NCBI RefSeq assembly: GCF_003056055.1
Contig: NZ_PYFP01000001.1
Span: 1,488,001-1,552,000 of the forward strand
Length of the DNA stretch: 64,000 bases
Direction of reading: 5' to 3'
Origin: Glaciimonas sp. PCH181
GTDB lineage: Bacteria > Pseudomonadota > Gammaproteobacteria > Burkholderiales > Burkholderiaceae_D
Shown: positions 51,391 to 58,863 of the stretch, piece by piece
Layout: each line of letters starts with the position of its first letter
Position numbering within the stretch: the first letter of the stretch is position 1
The notes under the pieces: model-generated
What the model was told of the DNA's origin: nothing
The model's input: the letters and a program-made list of their open reading frames with translations, nothing else
The model's database searches: none
Translations under genes and position numbers: made by a program

Positions 51391-52088
51391 GTGGCCAACC
51401 CAAGCGCCTCTTTTGCTAATCGAATTTGAATCATGGATAGCGATTTATCCTTACTCTTTTCGCGCTGGGTGATGATCTTTGCCCATGCCAAATGGTCAAC
51501 TCCGCTTCGTGGTGTTTTGACGACATCAGATGCCTTGTATTCCTGCATCAACTGCCCCGCCTTTTCCCTGGAAAGCATCGTCTTGCCGATGTCCGACAGT
51601 GCAAGTTTGGGTTGCGGAATGGCCTCCCACTCGCCCTTGTCCATCTGTTCGCTAAGCGCCCTCTCCCATCGCGTTTTGATCTGCGAAAATGGTAGACTTC
51701 CCAAATCGAAGGAAAGTGGCACAGAGGCCCAGTAAATGGCTGGGTGTGACCACACCCCCGGATCACCCTTTGCGCGAGCCTGTACCCCCGCTACGGCTTC
51801 GTAGTAAGCCACCATCGAATCAACCGAGGGCTTGCAAAGCTTGATGTACTGCGGAAGTGATGGCGGCCACTCTTGCGCCATCAGCGCCGAAAATCCACGC
51901 CGCAACTCATCGTTGGTCAATTTCCCCATCTCAGCAGCCCAGAGCGCCTTAACCATTGCCGGGTCAGTGTCGCGCCACATGTCCAGAAATTTATTGCCGT
52001 ACATGCCCTGCATCCGAGCAAACAGGCTCTCAACCCAAGTAATCGGCGCTGCGTTAGTTGATGTCGATAATGTCGTGACGTTGCTCAT
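51387..52088 (-). CDS. Replication protein P-like (helicase loader)
   Basis: A 233-residue protein in the place of lambda P. The N-terminal half carries VESLFARMQGMYGNKFLDMW and MGKLTNDELRRGFSALMAQE, WPPSLPQYIKLCKP, the pattern of phage replication P proteins that load the host DnaB helicase. It directly follows the O-like DUF1376 gene (overlap 35 bases). Confidence 0.78.
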   Translation of the reverse strand: MSNVTTLSTSTNAAPITWVESLFARMQGMYGNKFLDMWRDTDPAMVKALWAAEMGKLTNDELRRGFSALMAQEWPPSLPQYIKLCKPSVDSMVAYYEAVAGVQARAKGDPGVWSHPAIYWASVPLSFDLGSLPFSQIKTRWERALSEQMDKGEWEAIPQPKLALSDIGKTMLSREKAGQLMQEYKASDVVKTPRSGVDHLAWAKIITQREKSKDKSLSMIQIRLAKEALGLAT

Positions 52089-52893
52089 TTTGTTTTCGTC
52101 CAGTCAATTGTTCGGATGCCTCACGGCGGCTGCGGTCTTTGGCTGATTCGTAGGTTTGGGGCGATCCCCGCGGCTGGTTACTCAGCTTGGCCCAGTCGTC
52201 GCTTATCGCGTTTTGTAAGGCTGCATCCCAGTTGGCATAGACGTATCCATTCGCCCTGACCTTGACGATGAACGAATCGAAATGGCGATCAAGGTTTTGA
52301 ACTCCGTTTTTGTTGGCCCAAGCGATTACAGCATCGGAAACCTTGAAGTCCTCAGGCAAAGGAATTTTTGGCGACTTGCGCGATTTCTTCGGCGAAGCCG
52401 GAATAGCCGCTTGCGGCGTATTTGCTTTTATTGGTTCTTGGTTATTGGTTATTGGTTCTGGTTCTGGTTGGTTGAACGGAGTTACCAACGAATTTTCAAC
52501 AGAATCCAACGGCTGTTGAACGGCTGCTGAACTGTCGTTGAGTTCTGCGATGCGTTTTAGCCTTTCTAGCTCGCGTTTTGCAGCACTTGCCTTGCCAGCA
52601 GATGATTTCGCAGTAATGTTTGCGCGGAACGCAAGAATTTCTTCTTCGCACCGATTGTGATGCCAGCCCTGTACTGTTTTCGTAAAGAACTCGTTCAACA
52701 CCTGTTCAACAGCCGTTGACTCTTCGTTGGATTTAGCAAGCAGTTTTCTGCACAGCGCGTTGAAATCTATTGGCAGAGGAATCTCTGTGTCGTAATACAT
52801 ATCCAGCATATCGCGGTAAATGCTGCGCTCGATACGCGTTAAGTGCCGCGTAGCATTATTGAAATCGCCAATATGATGAGGATAAAAATTCAT
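52054..52893 (-). CDS. DUF1376 replication initiator-like protein (O position)
   Basis: A 279-residue protein. The N-terminal DUF1376 domain is MNFYPHHIGDFNNATRHLTR, IERSIYRDMLDMYYDTEIPL and FFTKTVQGWHHNRCEEEI, a winged-helix seen in phage replication initiators. A low-complexity linker at about 140-165 (NQPEPEPITNNQEPIK) is followed by a basic, DnaT/O-like C-terminal domain (DAVIAWANKNGVQNLDRHFD). It lies upstream of the P-like gene, and its linker DNA is a set of direct repeats (52431-52470), where lambda keeps its origin. Confidence 0.82.
   Translation of the reverse strand: MNFYPHHIGDFNNATRHLTRIERSIYRDMLDMYYDTEIPLPIDFNALCRKLLAKSNEESTAVEQVLNEFFTKTVQGWHHNRCEEEILAFRANITAKSSAGKASAAKRELERLKRIAELNDSSAAVQQPLDSVENSLVTPFNQPEPEPITNNQEPIKANTPQAAIPASPKKSRKSPKIPLPEDFKVSDAVIAWANKNGVQNLDRHFDSFIVKVRANGYVYANWDAALQNAISDDWAKLSNQPRGSPQTYESAKDRSRREASEQLTGRKQNEQRHDIIDIN
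52431..52470. repeat. Short direct repeats inside the O-like gene, possible origin
   Basis: Four 7-base copies TTGGTTC, TTGGTTA, TTGGTTA, TTGGTTC (52431-52458) are followed by TGGTTC and TGGTTGG. They code for the Pro/Glu/Asn linker of the O-like protein. In lambda, the O iterons occupy the same place inside gene O. Confidence 0.5.
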
Positions 52894-53519
52894 GGGACCA
52901 ATTCCTTCAACTTGTTCTTGTATTTAGCCTTGATCGCAGTCAGATCATCGATAGACCATTTACGAAATGCGTTGTCGGCCTCTAACTCCTCGACTGCAGC
53001 AATACCGATTCTTGCGATTAGCCCGATACGGTAATCGACGGCATTGCCGGCTAGATAGCGGTTATCCTGTTTTGACTGGCCATGTACGTTGCGCTCATCA
53101 AATCGCAGATGTGGTGCGCTTCCAATGCTTCTGTAATGACCGGCATCAAATCCGCCACCAGCTGCTTGTGACGGCAATGGGCGACCGCTTGAAATGCACA
53201 GTTGATTAATGTCGCGCTGACGAATGAATGCATTGAAAGCGGCTTGCGCCTCTGCCATCCATTTAGCGCGCGGTTTAATCGCCAGTTTGCGTGCGGCAGT
53301 GATCTTGCGATCTGCCTTGGCGGCCTTCAATCGATTATTCGCAACTGCACATGGAGGCGAACAGACAACGTGCGCCATCGTGCGTTTAACAAATGATGTT
53401 TTGCAGATGGCACACTTACGGGTCTTTGGTTTTGCTACCAATGTCGACCCACCAGACCTGGGCTTGGCAGTGCGCAATACGCCAGATATGGCTTTTGGCT
53501 TAAATGTTGAACGAATCAT
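52890..53519 (-). CDS. ninG: NinG/Rap-type recombination protein
   Basis: A 209-residue protein. The N-terminal zinc part RKCAICKTSFVKRTMAHVVC leads to a helical middle, then CISSGRPLPSQAAGGGFDAG, HYRSIGSAPHLRFDERNVHG and QSKQDNRYLAGNAVDYRIGL. These are the conserved NinG motifs. NinG (lambda Rap) is a Holliday-junction nuclease that aids recombination between phages. The gene sits in the nin-like segment between the O gene and the methyltransferase. Confidence 0.92.
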   Translation of the reverse strand: MIRSTFKPKAISGVLRTAKPRSGGSTLVAKPKTRKCAICKTSFVKRTMAHVVCSPPCAVANNRLKAAKADRKITAARKLAIKPRAKWMAEAQAAFNAFIRQRDINQLCISSGRPLPSQAAGGGFDAGHYRSIGSAPHLRFDERNVHGQSKQDNRYLAGNAVDYRIGLIARIGIAAVEELEADNAFRKWSIDDLTAIKAKYKNKLKELVP

Positions 53520-54766
53520 GCAAGCACCGTCATGGCTGATTCAATAAAAGTTTTTGCCGCTTCAGCATTGATAGCGTTTCCGTAGGCGCGCAGTCGTCCC
53601 ACTCTTGAGGCAGCCCCATGAGCCAGCGGGAATGTGCTGGGTTCAACTGGCCGCCACTTTCCATCCCGGCATCCAAGCCAGTCAACATCTCGCCAGTAAC
53701 CGTTCGTCGGGCCGGGCCGCTCCATTCGGGTGATGTTGTCACTCCCGATCCCACTAAGTTCGCCCCGCAAAGCGCCGCCGTTTTCCTGCCCCCATCCGTG
53801 CTGGCTGACGCGTTGTACCCCTTCTGTGCTGGCGTTCCGGCCATTGGCGTCGGCCATCCCGCTAAGTTGACTATTCCGTTCAGTGTCACCTGTGATTTTG
53901 TTCCGTCCAATCTCCGCCCCGATGGACTGCAATGCGTCATCGTTTGGCCGCCGTCCCCGTTGGCTTTCGATGGCGTCGGCCAACCGGCTAGCGCCACGAT
54001 CTGATTCAACGGCTTGCCCGTATCCCAGGGTCTCGCGTCTTTTACTCCCCTCGATGAATCGGTTACCGTGCATGTCGGCCAGCCCGCCAGATACGCTTGC
54101 CTGGGCAATTGATCGACGCGATCCCGGCCGTCTCGCTGCGCTGTCATCCCCGGCGTATCTTTCCAATCCCGTACCGTTGGAGTGATCCAGCCCGAAATAC
54201 TTGCTTGCCCCGCCAACGTTTGCAGCCCTCTTTCTGTTTCTGGCTGATTGTTGACGTTGCATGTTGGCGTGGGCCACCCAATAGTTCCTGTCTCTGATGT
54301 GCGGGGCACCGATGCCCGCAGACGGAAACGGGACCGCCCCGAAGGCGTAACCCAAGGCTTCCATGTCAGTGTGTACAAGGTCGACCCAAGCGTCTGCATC
54401 TTTACTCGCAACTTGCTCTCCAAAGACGATTGGAGGATCGCACTCGCTGATGAGGTGGTTCCAAGCAGGCCAAAGGTGCCGCTCGTCAGCAAATCCAATT
54501 CCTTTACCTGCCGCGCTGAAAGGCTGGCACGGACAACTACCTGTCCAGACTGGTCGCGAATCTGCCCATCCTGCGCGACGTAAAGCATGGGACCAAACTC
54601 CAATTCCAGCGAAAAAGTGGCATTGGATGTATCCGCGTAGGTCGTCTGGTCTAACATCTTCAATACTCCGTTCATCTACGTCACCGGGCGCAATGTGACC
54701 AGCTGCAATTAGGTTGCGCAGCCATTTGGCTGCATAAGGGTCAATTTCGTTGTAGTAGGCGGTCAT
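53516..54766 (-). CDS. C5 cytosine DNA methyltransferase
   Basis: A 416-residue DNA methyltransferase. Motif I is [18 protein letters not shown], motif IV the catalytic [14 protein letters not shown] with the Pro-Cys nucleophile, motif VI FGEQV, motif [21 protein letters not shown], and motif [17 protein letters not shown]. The residues between VIII and X (about 170-370) are low in order and rich in ADANGR-type repeats ([28 protein letters not shown]), standing where the target recognition domain should be. It overlaps DUF1367 by ATGA. A second long frame is nested in it. Confidence 0.9.
   Translation of the reverse strand: MTAYYNEIDPYAAKWLRNLIAAGHIAPGDVDERSIEDVRPDDLRGYIQCHFFAGIGVWSHALRRAGWADSRPVWTGSCPCQPFSAAGKGIGFADERHLWPAWNHLISECDPPIVFGEQVASKDADAWVDLVHTDMEALGYAFGAVPFPSAGIGAPHIRDRNYWVAHANMQRQQSARNRKRAANVGGASKYFGLDHSNGTGLERYAGDDSAARRPGSRRSIAQASVSGGLADMHGNRFIEGSKRRETLGYGQAVESDRGASRLADAIESQRGRRPNDDALQSIGAEIGRNKITGDTERNSQLSGMADANGRNASTEGVQRVSQHGWGQENGGALRGELSGIGSDNITRMERPGPTNGYWRDVDWLGCRDGKWRPVEPSTFPLAHGAASRVGRLRAYGNAINAEAAKTFIESAMTVLA
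53530..54657 (-). CDS. Long frame nested inside the methyltransferase gene (GWPTP-repeat protein)
   Basis: Same strand as the methyltransferase but in another register, open from 54675 to 53530 (381 codons). ATG 54657 ([12 protein letters not shown]) is favoured: GGAG lies 8 bases upstream. The product has an N-terminal region [39 protein letters not shown], then repeats around AGWPTPT/SGWITPT/AGWPTPM, and ends [21 protein letters not shown] recall this repeat type and ending from proteins labelled DNA methyltransferase-related in phage genomes. Stop-free length and its own ribosome site argue for real coding, but it may partly reflect the repetitive composition of the host frame. Confidence 0.5.
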   Translation of the reverse strand: MLDQTTYADTSNATFSLELEFGPMLYVAQDGQIRDQSGQVVVRASLSARQVKELDLLTSGTFGLLGTTSSASAILQSSLESKLRVKMQTLGSTLYTLTWKPWVTPSGRSRFRLRASVPRTSETGTIGWPTPTCNVNNQPETERGLQTLAGQASISGWITPTVRDWKDTPGMTAQRDGRDRVDQLPRQAYLAGWPTCTVTDSSRGVKDARPWDTGKPLNQIVALAGWPTPSKANGDGGQTMTHCSPSGRRLDGTKSQVTLNGIVNLAGWPTPMAGTPAQKGYNASASTDGGRKTAALCGANLVGSGVTTSPEWSGPARRTVTGEMLTGLDAGMESGGQLNPAHSRWLMGLPQEWDDCAPTETLSMLKRQKLLLNQP

Positions 54767-55281
54767 GCGAAACCATCCAAGATGCTTGCCATCATCCGGC
54801 CCGCTTCTTCGGCGTCCAGATGCTTCCAGAGATATGGCGCCGCATGCTGTCCGTGGAGAAATCCAAGCATGGCGGTATGGAGGTCGCGCATTTCGCCTTC
54901 TTCCAACTTTGCGTAACTGATTGATTTAGGCAGCGGAACAATGCCGCCCTTCGCGCCCGGCACCCACGTGACATGACCTGCGCCGATCTTTATCCAGTTA
55001 CGGAACTGCTCGAAATCATTGAAGCGCTCTTGACCGTTGAATACGGCTTGCTCCATCGCCATGTGAAACCGGTGATACGGTCCGCTGCGCGGCATGCGCG
55101 TGCCGATCTCTGCAATTTCGCCGTCTTCCAACGAAAACAGTTCGCGCAAAAACCGGCACCAGCTTTTATGATTCTTTTCATCGATACCGCGAACACCCTT
55201 TTCCAATGCTTTGGTAGCGGCCTCGCGCTCGGCCGACGATAACTCGACACTGCGATCACGCATGATCATGGCTTGGGTCAT
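54763..55281 (-). CDS. DUF1367-like phage protein
   Basis: A 172-residue protein from ATG 55281, which overlaps the previous stop (ATGA); a longer open frame to 55344 was not used. The sequence (DEKNHKSWCRFLRELFSLED, PSGPYHRFHMAM-like segment, PLPKSISYAKLEEGEMRDLH) matches the DUF1367 pattern, common in phage nin-type regions. No function is known. The end is coupled to the methyltransferase by ATGA. Confidence 0.75.
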   Translation of the reverse strand: MTQAMIMRDRSVELSSAEREAATKALEKGVRGIDEKNHKSWCRFLRELFSLEDGEIAEIGTRMPRSGPYHRFHMAMEQAVFNGQERFNDFEQFRNWIKIGAGHVTWVPGAKGGIVPLPKSISYAKLEEGEMRDLHTAMLGFLHGQHAAPYLWKHLDAEEAGRMMASILDGFA

Positions 55282-55568
55282 ACCAGCACCATTTGTTGCG
55301 GTAGCTTGCGATGAGCGAATACCGATACGCCAGAGTGCGGGCAAGCGCGGCGATCAGCTAAACGCTCGACTTGCATCAAGGCGCGCAATTCGAATAACCG
55401 GGCGCTGATGATGTTCGGTGTCAGGTCGGTCATGTGGCTAAGTTCTTGCCCGGTGTAGGCGCAACCAAGGCGCATCTTGGATAGAATTAAAAGGTGCTGG
55501 CGAGCCTTATCGGACTGCACGCGACCGTGGAAGCATTCGATTGCGCTGATCTGCTGATCGATTTTCAT
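55278..55568 (-). CDS. Winged-helix phage protein
   Basis: A 96-residue protein: QISAIECFHGRVQSDKARQH, LLILSKMRLGCAYTGQELSH, MTDLTPNIISARLFELRALM, VERLADRRACPHSG. This is a clear winged-helix (ArsR/MarR-like) pattern with SARLFELRAL as recognition and hinge. Between cII and DUF1367 it may be a regulator or a replication accessory. No named family. Confidence 0.7.
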   Translation of the reverse strand: MKIDQQISAIECFHGRVQSDKARQHLLILSKMRLGCAYTGQELSHMTDLTPNIISARLFELRALMQVERLADRRACPHSGVSVFAHRKLPQQMVLV

Positions 55569-55572
55569 AATG

Positions 55573-55956
55573 TCACCCTTGAGCCTGTGCCGATGCTGAT
55601 TTAATCAGAGCGAGAATTGCTGGCAATTGCTTTGCCAACTCACCCATAGCGCGACGTTGTTTAGCCTCATCATCAGAAAGATATTTCTCTACTAAGTAAT
55701 AGATAGGCGTCACATCGCCCGTCGCTACCAGATACTTTTCCAGATCCTCAACTGACATACGGCGTGGATCATCAAGGCTTCCCGACAGCTTCCGCGACAA
55801 ATCGGACTGACTCATATCCATGTCGGCCGCAATGGTCTTGAGCGGGTTGCGGTGGGTGTATGCGCCCTGACGGATGCAATCCAGCACACCAGTGAACCGC
55901 TCGGTTAAGCCGGGCTGAAAATCAAGGGTCATTTGGGTACTGGCGGCTATCGACAT
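55573..55956 (-). CDS. CII-like phage regulator (Phage_CP76 family)
   Basis: A 127-residue protein from ATG 55956 (MSIAASTQMTLDF), with AGGAAAC upstream. KTIAADMDMSQSDLSRKLSG is a helix-turn-helix; RRMSVEDLEKYLVATGDVTP, IYYLVEKYLSDDEAKQRRAM follows as a helical oligomerisation region. This fits the CII-like regulators of the CP76 family. In lambda's layout it is second after cro on the PR transcript, as here. Confidence 0.8.
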   Translation of the reverse strand: MSIAASTQMTLDFQPGLTERFTGVLDCIRQGAYTHRNPLKTIAADMDMSQSDLSRKLSGSLDDPRRMSVEDLEKYLVATGDVTPIYYLVEKYLSDDEAKQRRAMGELAKQLPAILALIKSASAQAQG

Positions 55957-56098
55957 GATTGTTTCCTGTAGTTTCCGGTACAAAAACCGGCAAAATAAAA
56001 CCGTCGAATCTCGACGGCGCGAATTTAATGAGCGGCTAGAACAATGCAAATAATCGATACGACCGCTGCAAAGGCTAAAGCTGTGGATTGGGGCAAAT

Positions 56099-56314
56099 TC
56101 ATGGTTTGGATTTTTTCTTGTCTTCAGCCACGAAATAAGCATGCAGCGCATCCAGGGTGCTACTACGCGGGTCCTTGGTTTCCCGATAGGCAATTTTGTA
56201 GATCGTCTTTTCAGGGACGCCTGATTTCTCTGCGATCTCCCCCCATTGTTTTGGCATGGCGGCGCGCAGGTGGCGGACTACAAAATCGAGTCTGGTTTCA
56301 TGGTGTGAGGTCAT
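56099..56314 (-). CDS. Cro-like repressor
   Basis: A 71-residue helix-turn-helix protein from ATG 56314 (MTSHHETRLDFVVRHLRAAM). The HTH is WGEIAEKSGVPEKTIYKIAY, RETKDPRSSTLDALHAYF. The frame extends to 56332, but that start would lie upstream of the predicted transcription start. With the PR -10 at 56326-56321, transcription would begin at or near the A of ATG 56314, giving a leaderless message. It is divergent from the cI gene and first on the PR transcript. Confidence 0.82.
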   Translation of the reverse strand: MTSHHETRLDFVVRHLRAAMPKQWGEIAEKSGVPEKTIYKIAYRETKDPRSSTLDALHAYFVAEDKKKSKP

Positions 56315-56320
56315 GAAATG

Positions 56321-56349
56321 AGAATAACCCATTTATGGGATATTAACAA
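56321..56349 (-). promoter_or_regulatory. PR promoter
   Basis: On the minus strand: -35 TTGTTA (56349-56344), 17-bp spacer, -10 TATTCT (56326-56321). The operator CCCATAAATGGG lies in the spacer, so a bound repressor would block RNA polymerase. It drives cro, cII and the replication genes. The layout is a mirror copy of PL. Confidence 0.7.
56328..56339. promoter_or_regulatory. Operator OR-a
   Basis: CCCATTTATGGG, a 12-bp palindrome (inverted CCCAT/ATGGG) lying inside the PR spacer. Its centre is 22 bp, about two helix turns, from OR-b. Same motif at OL. Confidence 0.75.
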
Positions 56350-56371
56350 CCCACATACGGGATTTTATTTG
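56343..56371 (+). promoter_or_regulatory. Possible PRM (cI) promoter
   Basis: On the plus strand TTAACA (56343-56348), a 17-bp spacer and TATTTG (56366-56371) would start a short leader of about 9 bases before cI at 56387. Weaker match than PR and PL, as expected for a maintenance promoter. Confidence 0.4.
56350..56361. promoter_or_regulatory. Operator OR-b
   Basis: CCCACATACGGG, adjacent to the PR -35 and upstream of the cI gene, one base off from a perfect palindrome. Spaced 22 bp from OR-a. It could control cI as well as PR. Confidence 0.7.
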
Positions 56372-56386
56372 CGGCAAAGTAACGCT

Positions 56387-57061
56387 ATGAAAAATAGAAA
56401 ATTAATCAACGTACTTGCCACGAATTTAACGCGTCTGATGGAAGGCAGTCAGGGGCTGAGAACGATTGACCAACTATCGAAGAAATCCGGCGTTGGTCGG
56501 GGTACCGTTGACCGCGTAAAGAAGGGTGAAGTATCGACAACGCTAGATAAGGTTGAGGCGATTGCTGACGCGTTTGGGGTTAGCGCGGCCTCCCTCCTCT
56601 CTACGTATGCCGAAAATTTAGGCCAAACAGAAAAATCTAAGCTAGGCTATGTGCGGTTTCCGCTTGTCGATGCACCTCATGGAATGGGTGGAAACCTAGC
56701 TCCTGCCGACAATCCAGAAATCCTGCAATACGTAGAGGTCAACGAAGATTGGGCGCGCGGCACATTGCACGCTAATTTTTCGCAGATAAAAATTGTTCCA
56801 GGAATTGGTGATTCAATGTCTGGGACCATTGAGGATGGAAGTGTTGTTTTCGTTGACACTGGGACGCGTCATTTTGCGGGTGATGGACTCTATGCAATTG
56901 TCTGGCAAGGTAGGTTGCAAATAAAGCGGTTACAAGCCAAGCATGACGAGAAAAGACTAAAGATCATTTCCGACAACAAGCTATACGATGCCGATTGGGC
57001 TACGGATGATTTAATTATCTCTGGGCGAGTTTTGGCGGCATGGAATTTTAAGCGGTTTTAA
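56387..57061 (+). CDS. CI-type repressor with S24 autoprotease domain
   Basis: A 224-residue repressor from ATG 56387; an upstream in-frame ATG at 56318 would lie in the cro promoter. The N-terminal HTH is IDQLSKKSGVGRGTVDRVKK, GEVSTTLDKVEAIADAFGVS (XRE type). The C-terminal S24/LexA-like autoprotease has VPGIGDSMSGTIEDGSVVFV, with the catalytic Ser, and WQGRLQIKRLQA, with the catalytic Lys. So SOS/RecA-triggered self-cleavage and induction are expected. It is flanked by the two operator regions and followed by a lipoprotein gene. Confidence 0.92.
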   Translation: MKNRKLINVLATNLTRLMEGSQGLRTIDQLSKKSGVGRGTVDRVKKGEVSTTLDKVEAIADAFGVSAASLLSTYAENLGQTEKSKLGYVRFPLVDAPHGMGGNLAPADNPEILQYVEVNEDWARGTLHANFSQIKIVPGIGDSMSGTIEDGSVVFVDTGTRHFAGDGLYAIVWQGRLQIKRLQAKHDEKRLKIISDNKLYDADWATDDLIISGRVLAAWNFKRF

Positions 57062-57107
57062 TTAAGGCGCAACGGCACGCTGATTTGTCGATAGGGAGCT
57101 AATAATA

Positions 57108-57578
57108 ATGAAAAAAGGATTTGCAATACTGTTTTTATTGGCCGTCCTTGGTTGTTCCAAGGAAGAGTCCTCGGATAAGTTCGTACCCGAGAAAGAAATT
57201 TCATCTAAAGAACCGGAGAAGCCAGTTACGCCCACGCACTATTACTCTATCGAGGAGGATGGGGAGTATGGCTATGAGCGCGCAATAAGTGAAAACGATC
57301 AAAAAAATGGCGTTAGAACAAATGCCGTTATGATGGCAAGGTATCTCGGAGAGAAAGATGGTGTCTTTAGTGTCCAGCTCGGTGCTGGACAATCGAGAAA
57401 TGTGCATTCATGCAAAACTCCATGCGACTTTGTAAAATCAAAGCAGTATTACGGAGGGCAACTCATAAATACGGAAACTTTAAGAAATGCGGAAGGGTCG
57501 GTTATTTGGGCAATCATGCAAGATGCTCAAAGAGGGCAGCTGGTTCGTTATTCTGCAAGTCGGCATAACAATCAATAA
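57108..57578 (+). CDS. Lipoprotein co-transcribed with the repressor (candidate lysogenic-conversion gene)
   Basis: A 156-residue protein with a lipoprotein signal peptide (MKKGFAILFLLAVLGCSKEE; lipobox VLGC). The mature part is hydrophilic, with YYSIEEDGEYGYERAISEND and a cysteine pair HSCKTPCDFV. It follows cI by 46 bp with AGGGAGC before the ATG, and precedes a strong terminator, so it should be expressed in the lysogen. Export to the envelope suggests a host-changing moron, for example surface exclusion. No family recognised. Confidence 0.75.
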   Translation: MKKGFAILFLLAVLGCSKEESSDKFVPEKEISSKEPEKPVTPTHYYSIEEDGEYGYERAISENDQKNGVRTNAVMMARYLGEKDGVFSVQLGAGQSRNVHSCKTPCDFVKSKQYYGGQLINTETLRNAEGSVIWAIMQDAQRGQLVRYSASRHNNQ

Positions 57579-57596
57579 GCAACAATAGAATCATCC

Positions 57597-57619
57597 AAAC
57601 CGCTTCGGCGGTTTTTTTT
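57597..57619 (+). terminator. Rho-independent terminator of the cI operon
   Basis: AAACCGC-TTCG-GCGGTTT followed by TTTTTC; a perfect 7-bp stem with a UUCG tetraloop. It insulates the lysogeny transcript from the PL operon. Confidence 0.92.
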
Positions 57620-57702
57620 CGTCCATAGTTCGCTTATTCAAAATCAATATGACTTTTGCATTTCTATATGCAAATTGAATCTAATTAACATCAATTATAA
57701 AT

Positions 57703-57714
57703 CCCATATTTGGG
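57703..57714. promoter_or_regulatory. Operator OL-a
   Basis: CCCATATTTGGG, a near-perfect palindrome just upstream of the PL -35, spaced 22 bp from OL-b. Same motif family as the two operators beside cI. Confidence 0.75.
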
Positions 57715-57743
57715 TTGTTTAAATCCCATATACGGGATATTAT
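57715..57743 (+). promoter_or_regulatory. PL promoter
   Basis: TTGTTT (57715-57720), a 17-bp spacer and TATTAT (57738-57743). The operator CCCATATACGGG lies in the spacer and a second operator flanks the -35, as at PR. It drives the early plus-strand operon from 57779. Confidence 0.75.
57725..57736. promoter_or_regulatory. Operator OL-b
   Basis: CCCATATACGGG inside the PL spacer, spaced 22 bp from OL-a. Repressor bound here would occlude RNA polymerase, mirroring OR-a. Confidence 0.78.
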
Positions 57744-57778
57744 TACTCCATCGAACAAGCAAACACACGGAGCAGAAG

Positions 57779-58198
57779 ATGACAACGACCACCACGCAAG
57801 CATCGGAAGAAATCAAAGGGTTCTCCATCCCTGATCTGATCGCCGCTAAACGGGCCGCTGCTGCCGAAGAGATGTTTAAGACTAACCACTTCGAGCGCCA
57901 TGGCGTGGAACTGAAAATGAGCAATCCAGACATTGACAAAGCGCTGACCCATTACAGCGAACAACTGCGCCTAGTACGCAACCAAAAAGATTCAATCCGA
58001 CTTGATTGGCTCGAAGCAAATTTATTGACAATCCCGCGCAAGGTTCATTTCGTCAACGTATGTGGTGACGTCCAGTTCTACTCGCTTGAAAACGTGTTGA
58101 TCGGCAATGGCGCGGATCTGCGCCGGGCAGTTGACTCGTCCATAGCCAAAACAGTTTTACCAAAAACCGCAGCCACGGGTAGGCCACCTATCGGCTGA
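57779..58198 (+). CDS. First gene of the PL operon, unknown function
   Basis: A 139-residue protein from ATG 57779 (MTTTTTQASEEIKGFSIPDL), with CGGAG upstream; an ATG at 57710 would lie in the promoter. IAAKRAAAAEEMFKTNHFER is helical; PRKVHFVNVCGDVQFYSLEN and a proline-rich end follow. No family recognised. Being first after PL it could be an antiterminator or early regulator, but no N-like arginine-rich motif is seen. Confidence 0.65.
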   Translation: MTTTTTQASEEIKGFSIPDLIAAKRAAAAEEMFKTNHFERHGVELKMSNPDIDKALTHYSEQLRLVRNQKDSIRLDWLEANLLTIPRKVHFVNVCGDVQFYSLENVLIGNGADLRRAVDSSIAKTVLPKTAATGRPPIG

Positions 58199-58288
58199 AA
58201 GGACGCGACGGTGGTTATCGGTTTTCCACCTGATTTTGTGCCAAGCCAAGGCATCTGTGTATCAAGATTTTTTGAATCGGAGCTTGTT

Positions 58289-58762
58289 ATGAACTTGGAA
58301 GAATTGATGTTGATCGCAGAGCCAATCCCGTTTAGTGGGTGCTTTGTTTTGACGATGAAGGGCGATAAGCACGGATACGTTCGATTCAGAGAAAACAAAA
58401 AAGAGATCTACGCGCATCGACTTTCCTACAGATTGAGCAAGGGTGAAATCCCAAAGGGCTTCAGTATTTGCCATCACTGCGATACGCCTTCGTGCATAAA
58501 CCCAAATCACCTTTTTGCTGGTACGCATAAGCAAAATATGCACGACATGGCGAAGAAGGGGCGCGGTGGGTATCCGCCGGGGATTGGGTCTTTGTTGATC
58601 GGCGAGCGGCATGGGATGGCGAGATTAAAAGAATCTGACATCAACCCAATTCGCAAGTCCGCATTGACTAATACAGAACTAGCAAAGGAATACAAGGTTA
58701 ATAGACAAACCATCAGGGACGTTAGGCAGTTCATTACTTGGAAGCATGTCCCAATGTATTGA
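58289..58762 (+). CDS. HNH endonuclease with C-terminal HTH
   Basis: A 157-residue protein from ATG 58289 (MNLEELMLIAEPIPFSGCFV). AHRLSYRLSKGEIPKGFSIC, HHCDTPSCINPNHLFAGTHK and QNMHDMAKKGR are the HNH (ICHHCD...CINPNHLF.GT) motif. The C-terminal part (LTNTELAKEYKVNRQTIRDV) is a helix-turn-helix, as in free-standing homing endonucleases. It is probably a mobile insertion in the early operon. Confidence 0.9.
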   Translation: MNLEELMLIAEPIPFSGCFVLTMKGDKHGYVRFRENKKEIYAHRLSYRLSKGEIPKGFSICHHCDTPSCINPNHLFAGTHKQNMHDMAKKGRGGYPPGIGSLLIGERHGMARLKESDINPIRKSALTNTELAKEYKVNRQTIRDVRQFITWKHVPMY

Positions 58763-58863
58763 TTTTTGAGCCTCTTTTGTATCTCTCGCAATCTGCCAAG
58801 AGTCAAAAAATGAGGTCACGCCGGGATTAGAAGACCGGCACCAATTCAACCAAGGAGTGGCGA

